A stretch of 64,000 bases of DNA, taken from Antedon mediterranea. Lineage: Eukaryota > Echinodermata > Crinoidea > Comatulida > Antedonidae. Position 1 is the stretch's first letter, and every line of letters starts with the position of its first letter. Where the stretch lies: positions 14,748,932 through 14,812,931 of the forward strand of contig NC_092679.1 in the NCBI RefSeq assembly GCF_964355755.1. Direction: 5' to 3'. The notes beneath the pieces were generated by a model that saw only the letters and a program-made list of their open reading frames with translations, was not told where the DNA came from and did not search any database. The translations under genes and the position numbers were made by a program. Shown one piece after another: positions 51,801 through 63,800 of the stretch.

Positions 51801-54800
51801 TATTTTCATGATACACCATACAGAACATACAAATTAAAATTAATAATATTCTTATTTCATAATACGCTAATGATATTTTTATCTGGTAATATTTATTTAT
51901 TTAAATGAAATATATTCTTACATCATATTATGCTATTATTTTACCTGCTCAAAACCTCGTTTATATTTAATTACATCATAATCCCAGCTACTACTATTTC
52001 TTTTTTCGTTAAACTACTAAGTCCAGCTTTAAATGTCATGCATTATAATATATATTATATTACCCTATCGACAGCAAAGTTTGTAATTATATGAGACAGG
52101 ATACTGTAATTTACCACCTATTAATATCCTTCATGGTCGTGTTGACAAAAGACTTGCATAACACTATATTATATGTTTACATTTTTCACTATATTACACA
52201 GCTGCCTCTAATGCTACGGTTGATCGATTTATTAATATTAATCTTCTCAAAGTGTAAAGTCAGAAATAAAATTAAATATTAAGAAGACATTATTAATTAT
52301 ATGAATAAGCTCTTACAGTATATTCTTCGATAAATAGAAGATGGACAAAGTGTTAACAAAAGAAGAATAAGGTGTAGACATTTTTCAACATTACAAATAC
52401 AAATTTAAGAAAACATTTCGTCCTTAACCAGCATCTAAAATTGCATACTATGCTTACCCATTTTATTTGCATATTTGAATCAGTCCAGAATGCTTCCTTT
52501 TCTCTAGCATGACAACTTTCACAATCGCACAATACGTGTATCACACGTTTACCGTACTTACAGAACACGTTGACTGTTCCCATTTTGGAACAAATAACCT
52601 CAAAAGTTACAATTAAAACCAAACACGACACTGAAGAACCATAATAAAAAAACAACAACAAACAAAGTTGCATAAAATTTCACAAAGTCTTCTTGCTATT
52701 CATAAGGACAAACCGTTAAAATTAACAGGAAATAAGAATTTGATTTGAAGTATGTGATTGGACGATGAATAAGATAGGAAAGGAAGTCAATGAAAAGCTC
52801 TGCCTTTATGTACTCTTATTTTTTCACTTAGTATACAGCTCGAAAATGTATGTTAAGAGTCTGTCGTCTATATATCTAAACATTTATTTGACAACTTTCG
52901 GTTTCACTAACTAGTTTCTATAATTATGAAAGAAAGAAAATAATTTATAAGCTATAAACATCTAAAATTCTGAAATCTAAATTGATGAACAACTAAACTA
53001 TTTGATAAATTAAACTCTAAAACCAAGTATAATGGTAAATGGTAATCTACAAAAATAAATATTGATTAATTAATGTAAAATAATAATTTATTGATATTTA
53101 TTTATTGTTGAAATTGCTGGAAATCTGAAATAAGACATTTGTGAATAAATGAATAATAAAAAAACCCAATTATTTTGATATTTTTAATCAGTTTGAATTT
53201 CATAATTATGAATGAATACCATAAAAAACATCAACAAATAATTATTACCTCTTGTAAGTTGTACAAAAGATCTTCAATACTATGTTCTCCGTTCTGAGAT
53301 ACTCTAGCTTCCATCTGCGACAGCCAATCACAGATCTCCTTATATCTCGTTCCAAAGTGCGTCCATCGATTAAGCTTTTCAACAATCCTCTTCTTTTTCT
53401 GACAAGTTTGATGATGTATCTCATCCCATTGCTTGCTGAGTAACAGCAATCGTTCATGCAGCACCGAAATATCATCTGGACTTAAAATATCTGCTAATTT
53501 CTTTTCCTGGTTGTTTAACCGATCGAGCTTATGTCGAGAATTATTAAAGCAATCTTCGTACTCCTGGAAATATAAAAGAGCCATTTTCATTTGTGCATTT
53601 TATTGCTACCTGGTTTCCATCTTGACAAACAATAATAAATAGATTATAAGAACATGGCCTTACAATCTCTATAGTCTACTTGTAAAGTCTTCCTACATTA
53701 GGAAGTAATCAGATAAATTATGCACACCTACCACATCCCTACTGACCTGGAAGAAAGATAATTATAGAGGGCTCACTCTACTATCAATATTTTAACAAAA
53801 AATAGATGTAAATAATGATTTAAATAGTTATGAGAAAAAGACAAAAAAGAAACATTTTTAACAGAAATGTTTAAAAAGATCTCTTTCCCATCTTCTCATC
53901 TTTGGGCTGGCATAAAAAGCATGGTTTTCTTGAAAATCTGCTGAATTTTTAACAGAAGGAAAGATATTTGAACTTTTTAATTTATTTTTAGAGTTTCGGT
54001 AGTCCAGTTTGAACAGAGTCCGGGTATATTAGAATTAGAAAGGTAGTCTATTCCCACATAATCTAAAGTTGATTGTATTGAATTATAACCATCAAAATAA
54101 ACTCTAATTATGACCTCTGAACACTTCTTGCATTATGATAAATGTCTGTAATATCTCTTTGTTTATGAATTCTGATAAAAAGTTATGAATAAATAAATTA
54201 TGCACATGTAATAGCACTGGTCATGTTTTTAGGGGAAAATTTTGACTTTCACCATTCTGTTTACTGCATTATTGCAGAATAGTTACAGATATTAACAATA
54301 AATGAAAACATTTTTTTACCTTGCATTTCTGTAACATCTTCAGCATATCATCATACATGACAGGCAGTGGATTTGATGACATTGTCCTGATGCTCTTGAG
54401 CCATGTGTTAATATCTTCAACGCTTTGATTTGATGTCTCCCAGGCATTGACAAGGTCCTCCAGCCCTTGAAGATTCCTCTTCAACGTGGTGGTAATTTTG
54501 TGCCAATGGGCCTGTGAATCTGCTAGTTTTTGGCGGATCATGGATGATGCATTACGGTCTGTGTTACGTAACAAGTGTTTGCCTGCTTCATTGAGTGAGA
54601 GGTACTTACTTTCGTAGAGAGATACAGTCTTTTGCGTGACCTAAAAAAAGGAGAAATGGAGAAACACAGATTGTTTGAAATAATTCAACACATTTTTTGT
54701 TAATACTCTTAAAATACTAAGTTTCTCTTTTGTAAAGACATGACATGATCTCTGTTCTGCATGCATACAATCCAGAATTAGCATTCAACCGTAAAAGAAA

Positions 54801-57800
54801 GAGGGCGACAAATTGCCAATGCATAAATACAATGTCCCCAGGATGTCTCCATACCAACATGGAGATATTATATCAAGCCGAAAATTCCAAGTTTGAGTCT
54901 TAGTTGGGGAAATCTTTCCACAATTCTCTTATCTTTCTTTTTGCTAACTACTAGCATTATTGATGGGTAGTATATGATTATTAACTATTAAATTACCTTA
55001 GCATCTTCAAGTAAGTTCTGTAGTGTCTCAATGGATGCAGTATCAAACTCCAAGTGTCTAATCTCTGCTTCAATGTACATAAACCAATCGTTCATCTTCT
55101 CTAGGAGTTCCTGATACACGTTCCAGTCGTGGATGTTTCTGTCGATAATCTCCTTACGTTGGCTTGCTCGCTTGATCACGTTCTGCCATTGTTCGCTCAA
55201 TAATGTCAGTTTGTGTTGGAATTCGTCAGGGTCGTCTATCTCCCCATCTTGGATCATTTTAAGGCCATCATTGACGATCGAGAAGAGAATTTGTTGACGA
55301 TTGAAAATGTCTGCTTCAAAATGCTGTAAAAGATAAGAACTCAGGTAAATGGAGTTTCTAAAGTGGTCATCTTTTAATTTCAAGAGAGAATATACAATCA
55401 AAAAAACAATCCCAAATTTGAGAACAGAAAAAGGTTGGAAATATTATCTTAGTTTAAAAGAAAGATCCAAAAACTTGCTTGAAAAAACAATGTTTTAAAC
55501 TTTTGTATGTAAAGTGCATTGTGGCTAATCTACACTCAACTCTCAAAAGTTTGAAAAGCTTTGTCTAACTAGTTTGCAGAAGCTAGACCGTGTTTGTTGA
55601 GGTTTGGAAAATTAACCAATATAATTCCATTTTAAACTGCTGTGTAGATTGGCACACTAAACATCTTAGTTTACAACAAAGATTGAAAGAGTGAAGACCA
55701 AAATCAAGCGGACATTATTCTCAATATTAACTTACAGCATAGACTTTTTGCTGTTTGAGCAAATCTTCATAGTTGCCTGCAATATCAACTGCCAGGTTCT
55801 TCTCAGTCTGTGACAGGAAGATCATCCATGTGTCACACTTTTGAGCAAAGCTTTGATGCTGTAGCAGAACAGCCTGCATGTTGCGATACTTCTCTGAAGC
55901 CTTCACCGACAGCTTGTTCCAGTGGTTATTGATCTGAATAAGACTGGAGGCATTCAGTTGGTTTAGGCTTAGCTTGTAGCCCTGGTCGTTTAAACCATCC
56001 AACTGGGGCTGATGGCTTGTGAAGTCATGCATGACACTCTGTAAAAATACAATAATATATAGATAAATAATAAAACTAGTGTCAAATATGAATGAACAAA
56101 TCGATATGTTTGAGTTTGAGGAGTCAGTATTGGAGTTATCTTTCTTTAAAATTATGATTTTGATTTTAATATCCTATTCCTTTACTAAGGGTGCTTGTTA
56201 AAATAGGTTTTTCTGGTATGGTAAATGGGTAAAAGTCAGTACTAAATCCCTTAGATTTGGCATTAGGGACAGTATGAAAACTGGTGTGATCTACAATGTC
56301 TTCTAGCATTAGTCGTAAAATCAATACAGTAGTAGATTTCAACATTGGATATTTTACAATTTGTAGAGCATGTAATGGTTCGTATCTGTTCTAGCAGTCA
56401 CGATACAAGTTACTTCAACATGAATGAAGACTTTCAAAGTGTTAATCCTACCTTTAAAGTATCCATCCTATCACGGATTGAGTTTTCATCTGATGACCTA
56501 TTAGGATCTTCTTTAGCGATGACCTGCTCTTGGTCTGACAACCATTCCAGCATTACCTCTGCTTTACTGTAGAACTTCTGCTGTGCATCAATGTCATCCT
56601 GTAGGCTTGACACATGTCGTGACAATGATTGTTTCATGTTGTCAATTTTCTGTTAAGAATAAAAAAAATAGAAATTTCCTTTATTATGTATTTTAGATCT
56701 CAGCACTACAAGTTCACCAATAGAATCTGGAATAATATAGCTACAATTTATGCTAAAATTGTACAGGGTTTTGCTTTTCTGTTTCTTACAAATTGCAAAA
56801 ATACTTTGCAGAAATCAATTCTGAAATGTTATATTTTACATTTATTTACAACAGAATTATCATAGAACCTACCTGCTCCATCATCCTGCGTCGACCTATG
56901 ACATTTGTTGCAGTAGGCGTGTCCATTTCTTTGGTAAGATTTTGTATAAAGCTATTGAGATCTTTAAGTTCTTGGTAATTACTGAGGTCTGTTAACAAAT
57001 CCTAAAAATAAAAATATATATATGAATCCAGGCTCAGTGCCATATTAAACGTATATTATTCAGATTTTAATAACTAAATAGATGTTCCATGGACAACTGT
57101 AACAAAATAATAATGTTGTTTGTTATTATAACATAATAATGCTACAGTTACCTTCATTAATTAATCAATCATGATAATGAAGAGGGTTCTTTGGCTCTCA
57201 CAAATGGGTACTTGATTGGAAGTGGGTGGCATCCTCCCTTAAGCTCTAGTTCAACAAAAAAGTGTGCCCAAATATGGTAGTGATATGATGTCATCGTGTC
57301 TATATATGGGCACATCACATTTTTTGTCACATAAAGTTTTAGGCTTCTCTATCTACATACACTTCCTGCTGTTACTTACTTCACATTGTTTAAGTTCATT
57401 TCCTGAGTCAGTCTGATCATCTGCTTCATTGTTATTGTCTAGCAGTCTGTTACATGTGCGTTCCTTTTGCATTACCCAATCTTTGATGTCACTGTACCTC
57501 TCTTCAAATGCTTGCCACATCACCAGCGCCTTCTCAAATTGTTTCAACGTGTCTCTTATTTTCTCATCAATTGTTTTCCATCTAAATAAATCATAATGTT
57601 ATATTGATTTCATTATTTTTTATTAAAGAATTGTTCCTAAATAATTGATAATTGTATTGCACATAACAAAGAGGTCATTTTATTTTAGTTAATATAAAAA
57701 CAAAATCTACCTTCTGGAGACATCATCTATTGTTCTCTCAATATTTTCCGCGACCGGCTTCTCAAGTGCAGGAGTCAGCTGATTGGCTTGTTTTGTCAGT

Positions 57801-60800
57801 CGATTTAAATGAATTCGGTTATTTTTAAACTCTTTCTGTAGTTCCTGTTTTTAAAATATATAAATTATTTAATAGATTATACATTTTGTTATAATATTAT
57901 TTAAAGATGTATTGTCCCTTGAAACACAAAAAAATGAAAAAAAAAATATTCTAAATTTAAATTGGCCATATCAAAGCAATATTAAAGTTATTCACTTTAA
58001 GTCGAAAATTTGAGCCAAAAACAACAGTTTACGTAATTAACAGGTAAATTAATTAGATTACATTTCGTCTGAGAAATCGTCGCAAGCGAAAGTAAACAAA
58101 GATTTCAAACCATGAGTATGCATTATGCATGATGCTAATTAGGATTGTTTACAACTCATCACGGTTGAGAAGGTGTTTTCACACAGATCGCGAGGAAGTT
58201 TATGATTATGCATACAGAGTAGCCCAACAAGCGCATTGCATTATGGGATATGTTTTGATTGAAAACTTTGACTGGAAGTCAAAGTTATTCTTTGAACAAA
58301 AAAACATCTGTATTTTGGTTAAATTATTTTTTTTTGGACAACTTTTTGGTGAAAGTTAATAACTATTATGATACTTCAAAATGACCCACTTTTTTTCGAA
58401 ATAAAAAAAAAAAATGTTTTGGGGAATTAGTCAAAGGGACAACACATCTTTAATGTTAATTTTTCACAACAATAGATACAATCAAATAGATATCTAGAGA
58501 AATTATGTTACATTACATTTAAAATACCAATTGGAAAAGTTAGCTTGAAGATATTGTGTCACTATTTTGAAAGCTGGTTGTAATTTATATATTTAAAATA
58601 AAAAAGTCAAATGAAAAAATCAGTTTTAAGACAACTAGTTAGAAAATAAAACCACGTCAGACCAAAATGTTTTTTCAATCTGAGTTTTGCTCAATTTTTT
58701 AGAGTTTCAAGTTTTTTTATTGTACTATTTTATTAGATTTTAGGAGAAACAGTTACCACATCACATCAAATTTTATTTCACGAAAGTGATAGAGTACGTA
58801 AAACAACTTTAGAGTATTTTAAAAATAAATTAGTAAAATCATCACAGCAATCACTAATTCTTCAGTTGTTAATTAGTTATTAATTTATTAATCACCTTTA
58901 CTGATTCAATACTCTGAAAATCATAGTATAAAAAAATAAAAGTTTTAAATTGCAAATCATATTTGATTAATACAAAAATGAAAATGGTAAAATATCATGC
59001 TTATAAATATATTATTACTATTATTTTATTATTTTATAACTACAATATTAAAATATTACATTTTTGTAAATTAATTACAGTAGAGTAGAACCGTATTCAA
59101 GGAACACCTTTATTAAGGGGACACTTTCCCTTAAAATGAAAGAGAGGATATGTTTTAACACAACAGCTAACCCCCATTAGGGGATACTTTTCTGGCTCGA
59201 AAATGTCCCCTTAAAATAGTTCTACTGTATTCAACATTTAATTGGCCTCTAGGTACACAGTAAAAAAAAGGGTAAATAACAAGTTTGGTACCTTTAGTTT
59301 ATAAACTTGTAGCCTGAAAGACCCCAGTGTGCCACCAACAGTCTTCACCCTGCCTGCTGAGTATTCTGCTTCTCCCAGACACTGTGTGACAGTCTGTAAT
59401 GACTCGGTATAGAGGTTCCACTGTTCTTTAACTCCTTTCAGAACAACTTGGAGTCTGGACAACAAATTTATTAAACTAATTTTAGATTGTTGGATGGTAA
59501 TCATGGTTTGGTTGACAGCTGTCTCGTCAGCAACTTTTAAACCCATTTCCCGAACTTTTTCAATGTCATCTTCTTTCTTTTCAAGGAGGGCTGACATGAC
59601 CTAAAGACAAACAAAAGATGGTTTAATACTTTAAAAGGTTAAATTCTTATTAAAGGGTAAGATTTAACATATTTCCATACATATATCATAAATATAATAA
59701 TTGGAGAGATGATGAGGAAACTAGTTAACAACTTTAATTGGTTATATTACATAGGCTATGTAAATACGCGAACGTGATTGGTTGAAACTGCATCACATGA
59801 CTACCGCTGCGAGGATCGTAAATCGTATATATCCTCGAGAACGATGATATTGACTGTGTAATTTTCGCGTAATTATCGTGTCCCCTGTCATTAATCATAT
59901 AAATTCTCGAGTACGATGATATTGACTGTGTAATTTTCGTGTGCAACACTCGAGTTTGCCGATAAATAAACAAAAGTCATCTACTCGATCTTGAACTCGG
60001 GTGGAATTGTCACTCCATCGCAAGACAACGTTTCATCCGCTGGGCCACGGAATTTGCTTGAAGAAATTAATCTTCTAAACTATTTAAGCTATGCATACAT
60101 AGCGCCCTCAATTGTTATAAGTCCACCCTAAATGTGATGAAACACCGTTTGTGATTGGTCAATACTCACGGTAGTAACCTAGTAACTAGTACGCGCTGAA
60201 CATCCGGTGATTCGGCTCCTCTCGAAGATCGAGAGAAGACGAATTGTTTATTCGGCCTACCTGATTATAATGTTATTATTAATAGGCTTATTGATGGAAA
60301 TTCTTCTGTTAATTTAAACGACCTAGGCCCAAGTGAATATTTTATTGCCAAGGAATCATTAATTAGTAATTATCTGTATATTATTCTTCGCAAGGTAAGG
60401 TGTCTAGGCAGGCTTGTTTTAAATACAATACAAATACTATAGGAGGCCTAGGCCTAGCCTAGCTTCACCCAACCCAGCAGACTTGTTCTTGGCTATATAA
60501 TATAACAGATATTGCCTTTTATATCGGTTAAATATAAGATTTTACATCCCCTCGGGAATGATATTAAGTTCTCGGGGAATATATATTTCCCTCAGCTGGC
60601 GCTTCGGGAAATATATATTCCCTCGAACTTAATATCATTCCCTCGGGGATGTCAAATCTTATATTTAACCTCTAAGCAGTCAATATCTGTATAATAGTGA
60701 CCTGTCAGTAATCCCACAATGCATCATTCAACATGGTATTATAACAAGCCTCCCAAATCTCCCAATAATCGTGGTATTATCCCAATATTTCAAGTGATCT

Positions 60801-63800
60801 CCTGTCTCTCACTAAAGGTTCTATACCTTGATTGTCTTGCATCCCAATAGTGCATAAATTTACAATTTAGGTTCTACTACTAAGCGACAATGAGTTGTCA
60901 CATGCTTCAGAAAGTGCCTGGCATACCCATTTTTTACTATAGATTCTGATATTTCTTTTAGAAAGCTCCTTCTATGTACCCTCTATGATTTGGCCTGATA
61001 TACACTTTTTCAAGTTAGTATTTCTGTAACAAAAAGCTTTCTATTTTACCTCACAATCTCTGACAGCTTGTTGAACAGACATCTCATTTCCACATCTTCT
61101 GTCGTACTTCCTGATCTTTGCATCACTTTGATCAAGCCATGTGACCATGTCAAGAACTGCAGCTTCGTACTCTTTCCAATCATTGCAAAGTTTTTCTAAC
61201 GTTTTCACATCATCAGAAATTTTGGCATTTAATAATTGCCACCTGAATATGCAAATTAGATTACGAACAAATAATGTTTATATCAATGGGAAGATGAGGC
61301 TAAAGAGATGGAAAGATATTGCAAAAGAGATGGAGAGATGTGGCCAATGTGGATGATCATAAGTTATTTAAAAGACAACTATGTGTAAAGAGAGGATATG
61401 TTTTAACATTACTGCTATTATTTTTGGGTCCTATCTAGAAACGGTATTATTTAACTACTAAAGTTAGTCTTTTTTCAAGAATAATAAAAGCATCAGTGAA
61501 CTCACCTTTTGTTCATACTGCCTAGTTTTTCTGCAAAGTCTGTCTTGTCACCTCGTTTCTGATCAAGATCTTGGCTGATTTGAAGAACTGATTGGTTGAC
61601 AAAGTCTACAGTAAGCTGTTTAGCGGACAGGTCTATCTTGTAGCCCTAAACAAATATGTATTTTATTAAGAATCTGTGCATATTATACAGTATTCTAATA
61701 TTGACAAAACATACAAATCAACTAAATGTCAATACATTTCACAACAAAGAAGGACCAAATCAATTGTCTCAAACGTTATCCCTAAGCAGAGCAGATATCT
61801 CCCTGAAAATAAGGCTTTATGAACCTAACCACCCTAACCCTTCCTCTATAATTCAATCTTAGAAAAACAGTCTTACTAAAACATATTATCTACTAATTTA
61901 CTGTCAATTTTATTTAGTATTGTGATAAAGGATCTTACCATATATCTTTTATACTGTGTTTCCACTTCTTGTGATGTTGTAAATACGTTGCCAACATCTT
62001 TCTTCAAACGTTTCTCAAGTGCTTCAATCCATAATATTAATTCGTTTAGAGCTTGCCGAGATGGCAGCATTTCCATCTGCAAAAATAACAAATAAATTAA
62101 TATCAGTATCAGTGGCAGATTCAGAGGGGGATCCTCCTCCACATTCGCAATATAATCTTGAATTATTTTTATCCTACCATTAGCCTATATAAACTAAATT
62201 TGATTCACACAAGCAAACAGGTGGCGTTACTCTGAACAGGTAGACTTTACCACATCAATATTTCTATAAACTTTACACACAATTTATTCAATCAATTTTT
62301 TGATGTTTTTGTACTGTACATTATTATTAGTATTAATATTATTTATAAATATTTAGTTTTTATCTGTTTGGGCTTTAGCCTATTCTCACTCTTGGTTACT
62401 ATTAATTGGTGACCGAATCAATATTATTAATAAGTAAGAAAAAAGAAAACTTTATATATTGTTGAAATAAGTAAGATAGACAAGTATCAAACCTGAAGAT
62501 GATGTAATTGGTCTTGTAATACTGGCATGGTGTTTTGTAGGTTTGACCATTCCTGTTCGATTTTGCTGAGCTTCTCACGAATTCTGTGAAGTTTCAACTC
62601 TTTGATCCGCAAAAGCTGCGTTCCGTGACTACAGACCGACACTTTCATTGGAACATGGTTCTCAACCTCTTTACGGAATTCCTATTTTGCAAAGAAAAAC
62701 ATTAATTGGTTAATAGTAAACAAGTTGAGAGACTTCCCTGATCAATTAATGAGAGCCAATAAATCTACGGCAAACACCTATCAGGAGAAACAACTATTAA
62801 GAGTGGTATTTGTTTTTACAGGATATTGCAAAAAAAGGGGGAAATTATTCAGACATAGATTATGCATACATTTCCCAGTAAAACTTACAGTAAATCTGTC
62901 AACTAAGGCAGCCAATGCATTCAAATCATCCACTTGATTAGCCTTCACACTCCAGTCGTTTAGCTGGTTTAGTGACCGATCCAGCCATGGTAGAAACTCT
63001 TGGCTTTCACGTTCGAATGACCTCCACTCGTCTAACAGTGTGTTAAGCTTCTTTAAGTCTGTGTCAATCTTGTTCTGAAGTCCATTCCATCTGTCACTGA
63101 AATTGGACAGCTTCTTTTCAAGGTTTGCACAAGTAATGTTCTTGAGTAGTGACTGGCCTTGTTCAAGAACCTGCTGCATTGCGGCTTGTCTTTCGCCTAA
63201 AATGTTTTTCATGGCCTGAAAAGAAAATAAATATAATTTAAAAGTTTGCATGGTAAGTTCTCTCAAGTATAAGCAGAACTGAGTTTGGTCAACTAGAATT
63301 CCTGCTCCTAATGAGTCATCGATTCATGGAAGTACTTATGAAGAATAAATGGCAGTTCTAAGATGTGACTACGACCAGTAGATTCAACTTTGGTCATATG
63401 AAGATACAAATTTGGTTGTGGCAGTACGTTATTAACAAATTTGAATAAAGTACCTGGTATTTGTGAATGCCTTTCTGAACATTTTCCATATTCTCATGAC
63501 TCACACTCCTCGGAAGCTGAACCTCAACGTGTCCCAGCCATCCCTTTAACTCATCAAAGTTCTTCTCAAATTGAGACCACTCTGTGACAATTTTCTCAAG
63601 GTTCTGTCCACGAACTGTACCTCGTGCTTGTATTTGATTGGTTGATTTATCAAGGAATGTTTGTTTTGAAGCAAAAATGCTACGAGTGTATGGATCAGCT
63701 TTACGAGCAATTGACTCAATTAGGAGATGGTGTGTCTCTGCATCTCCAAAGAATTCTTTGTGTTTGTCAAGTTGATCTTTCAAGTCATCCAGGTCAACTG

